NCBI GenBank assembly: GCA_905250025.1
Contig: CAJNOJ010000055.1
Location: 124,001 to 188,000 of the forward strand
Direction of reading: 5' to 3'
Length of the DNA stretch: 64,000 nucleotides
Source of the DNA: Adineta ricciae
Lineage: Eukaryota; Rotifera; Eurotatoria; Adinetida; Adinetidae
Shown: in pieces, positions 1 to 11,205 of the stretch
Position numbering within the stretch: position 1 is the first letter of the stretch
How the letters are laid out: each line of letters starts with the position of its first letter
Position numbers and translations under genes: made by a program
The notes under the pieces: generated by a model
Database searches by the model: none
What the model was told of the DNA's origin: nothing
What the model saw: the letters and a program-made list of their open reading frames with translations, nothing else

Positions 1-148
1 TGAAAATTCTTAAAAGAGTCATTCAAGCATTTATCTAATTGAATATATTTAGAAAGTACACTATGAACCCGCAAAGCTCTTTCTTCTTGTTTTGCTAAAC
101 TTTGTCATCTTTCTCTTCACTATCAAGTAAAGTATATACATTATTAAG

Positions 149-1327
149 ATGAGTAACATATCTACAACCACCATTGCTCCCATCGTTGCCAATCTAAACA
201 TAGCTCGAGCAGGGATTCAACGTTATGGACAGCCAATCTTATTTTCAGTTGGAATTCTTGGCTGTTTTCTCAACATTCTCATTTTTCTTCGGCCATCGAT
301 GAGACAGAATTCCTGTGCCATTTACTTTCATGCCAGTTCATGGGCAAATCTGCTCTGTCTGTGTTGGGGTGTGTTGGCTAGTATGCTCGCATTCTTCACC
401 GGTAACAATCCAGCTTCATACAATGTTGTTTACTGCAGAATACGCTTCTATATGATTAATTTTCCACAGTATGCAAGTCGTGCATTTGTTGTATTAGCAT
501 GTCTTGACCGTTTCCTTCTGTGTTCAACATCCGTTCGTCAACGACAATTTTGTCGAGCAAACGTGGCGAAAAGAATGGTCCTTTTAGCAACTTTTGTTTG
601 CGCATGTTTACCAATTTATATATTGATAACATATGGACCAGTGAATAAGCTACGTCCATGCATGGTCACAACCGATGTTGGCTACGTATGGGAAGCAGTC
701 ACTGCGTATATGTGCACATTCATTATTCCCACTGTATCGATGAGTATATTGAGCTGGTTAACTGTGAGACGTTTGCGACAAAGTGCCCAAAGAGTTGGAC
801 GTGATAAGGTGAGTATTCTGGCCTTATACAGCAATCATTTTCTGAACAAAGTGGGAAAACATGTCCAAATCCTACTGAGTCAACAACAAACGATGATTTA
901 CTCTTCTCTTCTGAATAGATTACTGTGACTGGCAAAGACACTCAACTAATCGGCATGCTCATTGCACAAGTGATACTCTACTTTATTACGAACATGCCTT
1001 ATATAAGTCTACTTCTCTATGGAACCTTCACAGCCAATGTTCTCGATTCAAGTAAACCAACATATCGAGTTGCAGTCGAAAATTTTGCAAGCACACTTCT
1101 TGCAAGTTTCTTTTACTACTGTTTCAACGGGGTAGGAATTTTCACCATATCGATTTGCATTCAAAGTTTAATTCTAGTGGCCGTTTTTTGTTTACACACT
1201 CACTGCGCCAAGCTTTCGTCGTGAACTATTCGTAATACTTACACCACGCATGCCACATCAAACGTCGTCAAACACAAGACAACAAAACATAGATTATATT
1301 CACCGTATTGCACCAATGACCAACTGA
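149..1327 (+). CDS. Rhodopsin-type orphan GPCR, 3 exons
   Basis: A class A-like seven-transmembrane receptor for an unknown ligand, expected at the cell surface. Exons read as 149-808, 919-1131 and 1178-1327, about 340 aa. The 110-bp and 46-bp introns are both phase 0 and GT-AG. TM1 starts near residue 27; TM3 ends in ACLDRFLLCS, so the usual DRY is DRF. The last exon is easily missed: reading through the 46-bp intron gives a false stop at 1224, while splicing restores a textbook TM7 end (FVYTLTAPSFRREL, NPxxY-like slot followed by helix 8). Similar FMRFamide-receptor-like orphans are very numerous in bdelloids. The ligand cannot be told from sequence. The start is the first ATG before TM1, with an N-terminal stretch rich in Thr, Ser and Asn. 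Confidence 0.88.
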
Positions 1328-1447
1328 AACGAGTGTCCAATAACATTTATAAAAAGCAAAAGCAAATATATGAAAATATTCACGCGTTTCTCTACTTGCG
1401 AGTATAAAATATAAAAGCTTTTTTCGATATAAAAATACACATAGAAA

Positions 1448-2370
1448 TCATACGTCTGGATATGTTAACATCCATCCACCATCGACGAAAAAAGATGAAC
1501 CTGTACAATAGCTAGCATCATCCGAACATAAGAATAATACCATTTTAGCGATATCTTCTGGATTTCCCGCACGTTTTATCGGAATTTTCTCGCCTTTTTC
1601 CTTGCGTGTTTGTTCATCATCGATTGAGTCTTGATTCATTGGTGTCAATATCATTCCGGGTGCAACATCATTCACCCGAATGCCATATTTACCTAGTTCT
1701 AACGCCATAACACGAGTTAAATTGCGCAAGCCACTTTTTGAAACAGTATCTGAAAGTAAATATTCGAATATTTTCAATGATTTATCTGTCTTACATACAT
1801 GCTCCTTGTTTAGCTGTGACTGCTTCTTCGTGTACGCTAGAGATATTAACAATATTTCCACTTCGTTTCCCTCGATCTTCTGTCTTTTGCTTTCCTTCGG
1901 ATTCAATCTGCTTGATGAACTGTTTTGCAGCTAATTTCGAACAGAGAAATGGACCGTGCAAATTTGTTCGAATGACTTTCTCCCATTCCTGAAAATCACT
2001 TTCATGTACTGCCTTGCCTGTGCCTTCCATACCTATATGCACATCAATTGGATTATATGATCAACTTGTTCTTCTCTACAAACTTACCAGCATTATTAAC
2101 AAGTATATCAAGTCGCTTGAACTCCGAGAGTGTTTTGTCAAATAGTTTCTGTACTTGTGATTCATCTCCAACATCCACCCGAACGACTAATGCTTTTCGG
2201 CCAGTTTCTTCGACACGTTTAGCAGTTTCCTTCGCACCGTCTTCGTCCGATCGATACGTAATGACAACATCGGCACCGGATTTAGCAAATGCAACAGCAA
2301 TACCTTGACCAATACCACTGTCAGCGCCGGTGACAATAGCAACACGATCTTTTAACTTTTGATCAGCCAT
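1448..2370 (-). CDS. Short-chain dehydrogenase/reductase, glucose 1-dehydrogenase-like
   Basis: An NAD(P)-dependent oxidoreductase of the classical SDR family, probably soluble. Exons on the minus strand are 2370-2088, 2032-1799 and 1749-1448, giving about 272 aa; the introns are 55 and 49 bp. Splicing rebuilds every SDR landmark: cofactor loop TGADSGIGQG, NNAG, NISS with the catalytic Ser, the YTVSK active site formed across the second intron, and the C-terminal FFVDGGW. The closest resemblance I recall is to bacterial glucose/ribitol dehydrogenases, including the SSVHEE stretch. That suggests horizontal gain followed by intron gain; this is inference. The substrate is unknown. The start at 2370 is the first ATG; the codon just before it is GTG. 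Confidence 0.9.
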
Positions 2371-2772
2371 CACTCGATTAGAACCAACTCAAAAATACCA
2401 CTGCAACGACGACGGTTTCTTAATTTTTATACAAATGAAAAACGTACTCAAATACCTTGACTATTATATAAGAAGAAGATTTACACTGTCTACCATTCGT
2501 CATTTACTTCGTACAATCGAATTTCAAAAGATAGATTACATTAGTAAAACTTTCTGTATCACGATCTAGATACATTTCATGAGATATTTATCTTTATTAG
2601 TTTTTTTTGTAGGAATTAAAATGAATGACCATAGATGCCTCTAGTTTCTGCTTCGTAGGATGTGTATTTTATTCAAAACAAATATTACGACGCAGAAAAA
2701 AATGCTGTTGTATCGTGTCAGCAAATGTTTATGATGGCTAGAAGATGAACGCAAATGCAGAACTAAGTTGAG

Positions 2773-3165
2773 TTACTTTGCAAAGAAATCACTTACTGTG
2801 AAATGCATAATCACGTGAATCTCGCCGTGCACTGAGAGACCTAAATGTGCAGGTAACTTGACCCATTCATCAAATTTACCATCGTCAAAGACATGCTTGA
2901 GCTTCACTTTGCCATTTCCAATCGAATCTTTACCACCTACATCCGAATCGTAAACATCAAAATGAATCGTGTCATCACCCGAGTGAATATTGAATGTAAA
3001 TCGTTCGTTCCAAACTGGATCGTTTGTATTCGATATCGTTGCTGTGCGTTGTTTATACTTCTTATCTAAATAAAGTTCCACAAACGGATCGCTTTGCCCA
3101 ATCGCATCTTTATCTTTCAGGCGACGTCCTTCGACAATAATTACTTCGAGCAAACCGGTAGGCAT
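2773..3165 (-). CDS. Single C2-domain protein
   Basis: A 130-aa intronless protein that is almost entirely one C2 domain, a Ca2+-dependent phospholipid-binding fold. Calcium-loop acidic residues are visible: D in LKDKD, D in GQSDPFVEL, and the DVYDSD loop, so calcium binding looks intact. The core WNERFTFNI and a C-terminal beta strand are present. There is no signal peptide or membrane segment, so it is probably cytosolic and moves to membranes when calcium rises. Small stand-alone C2 proteins of this type are known in plants and protists as well as animals. The partner and role are unknown. Confidence 0.85.
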   Translation of the reverse strand: MPTGLLEVIIVEGRRLKDKDAIGQSDPFVELYLDKKYKQRTATISNTNDPVWNERFTFNIHSGDDTIHFDVYDSDVGGKDSIGNGKVKLKHVFDDGKFDEWVKLPAHLGLSVHGEIHVIMHFTVSDFFAK

Positions 3166-3440
3166 TGTATTGTTTTTTGTGAATTGAATGATATGTTTGA
3201 TAATAAGTTACGCTTCGATGTGTTCTACCTTTCGTTTCGTTATTTGTTTTTCTTGTTTATCCTCATGTTTAGAGGACAAATGCGATACGATTCAGATTAC
3301 ACTCATGATTTGTTGTTTATTTCTCTCTGCTTTAAAGTAATCTATCTTCGCGACATCGCTATTTATTCAGATTGAAACATAAAGAAATTATTCATGATTA
3401 AAGAATTATCTCAATGTTTTTTAAACAACAAAAATCGAAT

Positions 3441-4047
3441 CTATCGACTTCGACGATTCACTCCCGGCAATGGTAACCACTCATTATTTTGTGGCACATA
3501 GGATTGACCTATATAAGCTTGAAGATCATCAGGATATGGACTGCCACTTCCACCATATTGTCCAGTGCCATAAGCATTGAATGAATTTGGATAGGCGTAA
3601 CTCTGAAGATTATAGCCCATCGCTAAACAAAAACATCAAACGGATTTTTTTTCTTTAAATTTTTCCGATAAAAAAACAAGACGTTGTATCACGTACGATA
3701 ATAGAACGGATTCTGTGGCATACCAGGCACAAACCAATTATTCCCAATCGGTTGCAAATTAGCTCCTAGAAGGATTTCCTTATTAATTAAAATACAAAAT
3801 AATTAAGACTAACCCAAGCCAAATAAACCTAAATTATATCGTATATTTGAATAGCCACCCGGTCCTGACCCATAATATGCACTCGACCGTACATCCTGAC
3901 GTCGTTTACGATACGGTCGACTCTCAATAACTAGAACATTCATTGTTTCAATATCATTTGATTATCAAATGAAATCGGTATCGTTTTAGATAACTCACCA
4001 AAAACGGAAGCTACCAACAGAATCACAATCACCTTGAATAGAGACAT
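3441..4047 (-). CDS. Small secreted Gly/Tyr/Asn-rich protein
   Basis: A four-exon gene (4047-3999, 3930-3814, 3765-3697, 3622-3441; all introns GT-AG, frame kept throughout) encoding about 138 aa. Residues 1-17 are a clear signal peptide (MSLFKVIVILLVASVFG). Just after it lies RPYRKRRQD, a furin-like basic site. The rest is rich in Gly, Tyr, Asn and Pro with no cysteines, then ends in NRRSR. It could be a cuticle or matrix protein, or a propeptide whose product begins after RKRR. I do not recognise a family. All exons are short enough that an ORF scan misses the gene; support comes from four frame-consistent exons plus the signal peptide. Confidence 0.75.
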
Positions 4048-5234
4048 TATATGCATATGTTCGATATATAACTCTATAAAGCGATATAAGAAGTATACTT
4101 ATGTACATGCGTATACATACATTTATTAAACATCTTGTTCGGCTTAATCGATGTGTTCTCTCTGGTAAAACGATGAAAAAGAATCACAGTGAACTTTTTT
4201 TTTCTCTTTCTTTCCTTCGTATGACACAATAAGGATTGAAGTAATACTAACAATTGCCTTGAATATGATGCCTTACTTACACGAAGTATATGCAATATTA
4301 TAATCAATGTCGTATGAATTTTTGAAAAAGAAAGTGAAAATCAGTCGAGCTTTGTTGACATTTTCGAAGTGCGAAATGAATTTCGTGTTGAACCAAATCG
4401 AAATATGATGCTTGTTTAGAACGCGTTGTGCATACTCGATTCAGATTGTCCTCAATCAGACAGTGTTGACAATGATGCACATTAATTGATGGACAGTCAT
4501 TTTCTGTCGTCTTTTTGAATTGCAAGCGTTTCTGACACGATTGACTATTAAATCTTGAGGGTGTAGGTGTGCGACGTATGTTTTGTAGATTGTGATTTTC
4601 GTATTAATGTATGTGTGGACAAAAAAACCATAATTAGTTGGCAGTCAAAGTTGAAATAAAGCTTCTGGCTGTATATTTTTAGCTGAGTATTTTCATGGAG
4701 TAAACAATTTAATGACGTAAGGTTTTTTCGATTTTCTCCGGAAAAAGCCATTTGTTGTGGACAAAGAAACATAAAAATAGCAAAAAATAGAGTAGTCAGC
4801 AGTGTATTGTTCTTTTCCAGAGAGAAAAGTTTCGCCATCGACGTCCTGGCTTCCCACTCGTCCTCTTGTTTTCTTTTCTTTCTTCTTTAGTTTTCTCAAT
4901 TTTCTCGTCTACATTATTACTTCGATTTTTTTAAATAAACTTATATTTGATGATGTTTACATTTTTTGCAAAAAGAAAATGAAAAATATACTCCAAGAAA
5001 ATATATTTCATGGAAAAAAAAAGGAAGTGGGAAGCCAGTCGACGTCGTTGCCATATACTACACTTTATTTTTACTTTGCCTGATAATATAAAATAAGTCG
5101 CTTCTTAATTTGTGCTATAATTTTTCTTAGCAAAACGAGTTCAATTCCAATTCTGAATCGGTACTGGAAATGTTATTTTCCGTTTAATTCTAGACGTATT
5201 AGCGAAAAACCAAAGCGACACAACGCACTAATCC
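4048..5234. other. Intergenic, no supported gene
   Basis: AT-rich spacer between divergent genes. Short open frames on both strands show no family resemblance. The only structure seen is an imperfect inverted repeat at about 4830-4860 and 5025-5055, described separately. Confidence 0.5.
4830..5055. repeat. Imperfect inverted repeat, arms about 25 bp
   Basis: The arms share CTGGCTTCCCACT on one side and its reverse complement on the other, flanked by further matching bases around a GACGTC core. The spacer is about 165 bp and AT-rich. It could fold as a stem-loop or be the ends of a tiny decayed non-autonomous element. No target-site duplication was identified. Confidence 0.4.
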
Positions 5235-8200
5235 ATGGCTGAATCACGAGAGAGATCATGGTGTGTAAAAATTACTTCTTTACCCGAAGATATAACGAGC
5301 GAAGAACTTGCCGAAAGGTGGAACCTGACCGCAAACCGAATCGTTGCGTCGGCAGATGAAAGGGGTCATAATCAGCATGTAAAATTGTATGACTTCGCCA
5401 ATAAAGATGCTGCGAAAGAATTTGCCGTCTGGCAGGATCGAACTCAGATAAAATCTTCAAGAATCAGATGCACTGTCATTGAAGATGATCGAGAACAACA
5501 AACCGCTGAGCCACCACGTAAGTACCATGGAATTTAAATGACAGAATTTTAAATAATCAGTTAGTGAAGTCAAATAAAACGTTCAAAATTATGGTCGCAT
5601 GTTTAGGCCTTTCGATTACTACTGCTTCGGCTCACAATGACGCAAATTCTGACGAACTCTTAGTGACTCAACACACAGCGCAAGGAATCGAATGTCGAAA
5701 TCAAGGAAAGTGCTTCAAATACGGATGTACTGCGCGTCATCCACCAGGATGGGAGGCATGCGAAGATGGTGCTAACTGTATGGACTACTACTGTTCTGCA
5801 AACCATCCGTTTGGCCGAACGAAAATATGCAGCTATTCCCAACAAGGATACAGATGTACTAGATCGACTCGAAACAGACCCTGTAAATTATTGCACCGTC
5901 CCATAAACATTGAACAATGTCGCAATGGTGATGCATGTCGTCTTTGGCAATGTCAAGATTGGCATCCAAAAAAACGTCCGAAAGAGTGCTCGGATGGACA
6001 AAAATGTTGGAACGTCTCCTGTCCACAGTTGCATCCGCCCGACCGAATAGTTTGTTTAATGAGTGGAGCCTGTAAAGATTTAGAATGTAAAAATAACCAT
6101 CCACCGGGCCGGTCAACTTCATGTGATTCAGGTCTCGCGTGTGGTAACTTCTACTGTGAATCTTTACGTCCTCTTGGCTGGGATCCATGTAAAGCAGGTG
6201 TCAACTGCACAGATCCATCTTGCGCTCATGCTTCTCATCCTCCTGATCGTGTACTATCTACAAATGATGAAGACCCGGATGAAATCGTATTACCGGTAAA
6301 ATTTTTAAAAAGTCCCGAACAACGTAATCTAGACCGACAGCACACTCAATTACCAATTTTGACAATCAAAGACGAATTCTGTCAACGGTTGAAAAAGCAC
6401 CGTATTCTTGTAGTCAAAGCGGAAACGGGCAGTGGGAAAAGTACGCAGTTACCGCAATATGCTGCCGAATATTTTAACGGCCTAGTGGTTTGCACTCAGC
6501 CACGAGTTGTAGCAGCTATCTCTTTAGCTCGCCGTGTTGCTCAAGAATATGATGGAACATCGATAGGTCGATCTGTCGGCTATCGTGTCGGTATTGGCAG
6601 TGTTTCGGATGGTGAAAGTCGAGTCCCTGGAACCGACATTCTCTTTACCACTGATGGTGCTTTAATTCAAGATAGCACAGAAGATCATAGCTTAAGCAAT
6701 ATTCGTGTATTGATCATCGACGAGGCTCACGAACGATCGTTGAATACGGATATTGTTATGGGTATTGCTAAATCATTACTAGAAGAACGTTTGACAGACT
6801 TCTATGTTGTCATTGCTTCAGCAACTATTAATGCATCGAAGTTCATGGACTTTTTTGGATTGTCGAATGATCAATTATTGCAAGCTGAAGGTCGTGTTTA
6901 TGATGTCCATGTTAAATACATTCCGAAAAAGATCAAATCCATCGAAGAACATGCTGTTTCAACATTATTGAGCGTGTATGAACAGCATAAAGGAACAACA
7001 TTAGTATTTCTTCCAGGACAATCTGAGATTGAACAAGCTATGATGCATTTTAACAGAAAAATACCGGACGATTGTGTTGCCTACCCGTTATTTAGTGCTC
7101 TTTCATTAGAAGAACAAGATAAAGTGCTTCAATTTGTTGAAGGTACGAACGCAAAACGTCGAATGGTCGTATTTTGTACGAATATTGCTGAAACGTCATT
7201 AACCATTAGTAACACTCGTCTTATTATTGATTCGGGATTAGTTAAAGAATCTCGTTTTGATAATAATCTTCGTCTATTGACACTTGAAACAAGAACTATC
7301 GCTAAAGCATCTGCTGACCAACGGAAAGGGCGTGCAGGACGAACTGCACCTGGTCTTTGCATTCGTTTGTATCATGAAAAGGATTTAGATCGCGATGAGA
7401 TCGAACCAGCAATCCTACGATCCTCCCTTGATCTTGTTTGCCTTCAACTACTTAATTTGACGTTTAACCCAGTGACTTTTCCATTTATGGATTCACCTGA
7501 ACAAACGGCTATTCAACAATCGTTGAATGCTTTAAAACGATTGGACTGTATCGATGCAGATGGTGATATCACTCGCCGGGGCGAACTTTTCGCTGCACTC
7601 AATGTTGAGCCCCGTTTCAGCGCATTTCTAATTGATGTTTACACAGAACATGCTCCTCTTCTAAACTTGACCGCAACGATTGTAGCTATTTTGTCAGCAC
7701 CTGCTTCTATATTTCAATTGGGTGTTACAAATGACGAAAGAGACTATATTCGAAAGCGCATTACAGATAACGCCAAAAATCACCAGAGCGATTTATTTTA
7801 TTTCGCTTCCGTGTATGACGGATGGAGTCGAGTGGGTACTGACATCATCGATTTGCGAGCACGAAAGTGTATCCGATGTCGTGTTCCTTGCCATAAGGGT
7901 AATATATGTCGGCCTTGTCGTGCTGCATACAGCCGAACGCATTTATTGAACAACAATATTCTCAATACGGTTGAAAATGTACGTAATATTCTGATCGAAA
8001 CGATTCAAAAGCCACGTTGGCATCTAGAAAGCAATACAGTTGCTGATCCGAATGAAATTGACATCGTTGGCAGAAATCTATACAAATACTTTCCTGATTG
8101 TTACGGTTATTTTATTAAGGATGGAGAAAATCTTGTTGATGTACGTATGCATTACAGCGACACTCCAGTAACTATAATACCCACAAGCACGTTTATGCAG

Positions 8201-8365
8201 GAAGAAAATAACAACTCTCATTTTATCGCCATGGCGGTCAAAAAGTTTCCTAACGGTCGTATTAAGATCGATCAACTGCATCCGTTTCAACCTCCAGCTA
8301 CTACGGTCAGCAACGCATTTGATCTACAAGAACTACAATCGACACTACCGAAAGTCGACTCATAA
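5235..8365 (+). CDS. RRM + CCCH-like zinc fingers + DEAH-box RNA helicase
   Basis: A two-exon gene (5235-5517, 5607-8365; 89-bp intron, phase 1) for about 1013 aa. Residues 1-90 resemble an RNA-recognition motif. Residues about 123-305 hold eight tandem finger modules, most with spacing C-x5-C-x4-C-x3-H; the third and seventh are degenerate (His to Arg in the seventh). The helicase follows: Walker A AETGSGKST near 366-374, DEAH near 466, SAT near 499 and motif VI QRKGRAGR near 666, then an HA2/winged-helix region. A Cys-rich knuckle (C-x2-C-x3-C-x5-C-x2-C) sits near 850 and an OB-like tail ends the protein. All ATPase motifs look intact. It probably remodels RNA or ribonucleoproteins; the target is unknown. 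Related plant DEAH11/12-type proteins also join RNA-binding and zinc modules, but this exact order looks bdelloid-like. Confidence 0.88.
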
Positions 8366-8851
8366 AAAGCTTTCTTAGTAAAACTCTAAATGAGATTGAA
8401 AGGATTTGTAACACTTTTTTTTCTGCTGATGGTGAAGTCATCTATGGTTTTGATCATCAATTACATCAAATACTTCTTGAACTTTCTCTCTCGATTATAT
8501 GTATACTACACACTGTCTCTACGCTACTCCTCTCTCATTAAATATAATTTTCATTTAATTCATCATGTTAAAAAGGTTTCTCAACGTTTTTCACATGTTA
8601 ATGTTTTCATAGAACTAGCAATGATATGATTATTTTGATTTACTTGACCATTCCATATACCAATTCAAAACAGGTTGGATTACCGACAGACTACGATTGT
8701 ACCTTCAACTATCTGAATTTTTAGTTTTTCTCTTCTTCTGACAAAACATAAAACAAACTGATAAGGAAAAAAAGAGAGTGATATTGAAACGAGACATGTT
8801 ATATCGTTGATAAGACACAACAAGATAGGTTTGGGATTCGAGAGTTTTGAA
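8366..8851. other. Intergenic, no supported gene
   Basis: Short AT-rich spacer downstream of the helicase. It presumably holds the promoter of the Fuseless-like gene. No conserved element was recognised. Confidence 0.4.
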
Positions 8852-10376
8852 ATGAATGGACAACGAATCGGTGCTACTCGTCGGCAAACACTGACATTAC
8901 CTACTATGCCAGTCGATGGCCGACTTAGCACGGCACAATCGTTGGGCACAATCGACACTACTCAACGTCGACTATCAATAGTTTCTCAAGCTTTTATACC
9001 AAATACTGATGAATATCGTAGTCAGGAACGTGTTCCGCCTGCAGGTGCTGATTTCAAACGACAATTGTTGCTACGTCCTATTGTCAATCCCGAAGGCGAA
9101 CAAATAAATCAACGTCGATTGTCAGTGATTTCGGAAGATTATGATAGACTTGACGACGAAGATTATGAAATGGGCATAAGCGATGGATTAATTAACCGCT
9201 TTGCTATTCAGACCGAAGGACTTCGACGTCGTCGGCGAATTCTATTTTTTATTGAACCCGCTGTTGCTGCTATGATTCTTCTACCTGTCGTTACTCTCTT
9301 TTGGGAATCGGGATGGAACCTCACCCTAATTTTACTAAATATACTGAACGGATATTCATCAATGTTACCATCTAATGACTCACCAGTTAATAAGTCGCGT
9401 CCTTATTCATTTTCTTCTCTATCTATTTCATACGCGATTGTACAAATTCTTCTGCTTCTATTCTATCTTGCTCAAGATTTTCTCTACGGTTTTCTGAAAC
9501 GGCAAAAGTTGATTCCTAGGTTAATTCTTTTAAAGCTTCATATCTTTATCCTTTCTTCAATTTATATCGTTCAATGGGTTGTAATCTGGACTGCTTGGGA
9601 TCAATATTCTCCACGTGAATGGTATTTTGAAATCGTCCTCTCTTTCACCGCACTTTTTGCATTGATTGTATTCATCGGACATTTATCCGATCTTGTTTGC
9701 GCACCATTTCTTGTTAGTTATGATTCCATAGAATACTGCATACATTTTGGCTGTCCTCTACTTACACGACAGGTAAGTTGAGTTCGCGACACGGAAGATC
9801 TTCTCTTCACCGTTACGGTTCTTTCAGATGACACAATGGAAAATCAATTTGATTAATTACATTGTGTATGAGGTGATAATTGCAAATATTACAATTCTTG
9901 TCTGGCGTGGATTTTATGATTTTCTCGACGAACACTTCTACGCTAACAAACCGGACAAAGCAGCATGGATCTGTTTATTGATTGGTTATGTTCTTTATTA
10001 CCCGTTGATGTATTTTCAGCATTATCTTGAATACTTAAATTTAAAATTCGATTTTTGGGTGTTTGTCTCACTCAATTTTCCTCAACTTTATCGAAATATT
10101 CGTCATTTCTTCGCATTTGTTTCATGTGTGCTCCTTTGGCGCGGATTTTGGGTTCTCTATAACGCTCATCTGGTCATTTTCAAGGAACATTATCAAACAT
10201 ATTTATTCTTATATTTGCTAACATTTATGTTTTTGACCGTACTACAAACATCGTCGTCAATTAATGGCCCACTGAATAATATGGACGACGATGATAATCA
10301 GTTTTTTCCTCTTTATCCTAATTGCTATCTTTCGACTGTTGTGCGCAAACTTTCTCATGTAACATTTTTTTCATAG
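8852..10376 (+). CDS. Fuseless-like 8-TM membrane protein
   Basis: Two exons (8852-9772, 9828-10376; 55-bp intron, phase 0), about 489 aa. A polar N-terminal region of about 120 aa rich in Arg, Thr and Gln is followed by eight predicted membrane helices. Recurrent Trp motifs (LFWESGWNL, VWRGFYDFLDE, LLWRGFWVLY) match what I recall of the Fuseless family. In Drosophila, Fuseless acts at presynaptic terminals to organise voltage-gated calcium channels. The start is the first ATG at 8852. A single residue run DDDD lies in the last cytoplasmic or extracellular loop. The family name is from memory of motif style and needs a profile search; the eight-TM topology is directly visible. Confidence 0.6.
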
Positions 10377-10470
10377 GATGGAAAAAGGCAACCACGTGCG
10401 TAGATGATTTCATTATCCTTTCTGTTCGTTCATGACCAATTTTTTTTTCTTTCGTGCTGTTTGAGCACAC

Positions 10471-11205
10471 ATGTGTATGCGTGCGATGTCATGCTTTTCA
10501 CCTTTATATGCCAAAGCTATTTATCAATCTATCCATAATCGAAATCAAGGTGTAAGAAGATTGCATATGTCGCAATCACCACGCAAGTATTTTATAACTA
10601 AGAACGATTCTCGAACGACTTCAAAGTGCTATATTGGTTTCATTACAATAGCATACACATTGTCGGTATTTGCATTTATATGCGGAATCTTGCAATTGTC
10701 GTATTCGTTGACGTATATTGAACAAGTATGCCAAGTTAAATCTAACGATGTTGTTCCTTCATTAACGGGGAGTTATTGGCGACCTTCGTGGCACATGACA
10801 GTTACTGATCGAGTCGACAGAACATCAGTGCTAGATGATGGTGTTATCGTAGGTTCGAATTCTTATAGCTCAACATGGCAAGCTCTGATTGCTGCACGAA
10901 AGAAAAAAGTAATTACGTTTAAGACATTTACTTCCTAATAAGAACACATCTATTATACTTAGATTAATCAGAGTTATCCATGCTACAGATATACGAGTTA
11001 TATTTGGCTTGGTGCATGGATATGGCAATGGGATGAACCAACAGCTTTAGAAGTTTTTCTCTATGTACTTGGATTCGTGGTGTTCCTGATTATTGGAACT
11101 ACACTTTTGCGACTTCGAAATAGTTATGGGCATGAAGAACAATATAGAAGAAAACCTAGGCAACGAAGAAATTCTTATAACAAGTTGCAATCAACTTCAA
11201 TATAA
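10471..11205 (+). CDS. Unknown two-TM protein, close behind Fuseless-like gene
   Basis: Exons 10471-10908 and 10963-11205 (54-bp intron, phase 0), about 226 aa. One membrane helix lies near residues 54-80 and a second near 170-190, with a Trp-rich segment (YIWLGAWIWQW) just before the second. The C-terminus is basic. I do not recognise the family. It begins 95 bp after the Fuseless-like stop on the same strand. No in-frame splice joins the two genes, although a pyrimidine-rich AG acceptor lies 6 bp before this ATG. It is either a separate transcript or the second gene of a trans-spliced pair. An alternative is a missed last exon of the Fuseless-like gene. Confidence 0.6.

Noticed and set aside
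4304-4838. Two minus-strand frames of 73 and 96 codons
   Set aside because: No signal peptide, domain or splice-linked partner; AT-rich DNA gives such frames by chance.
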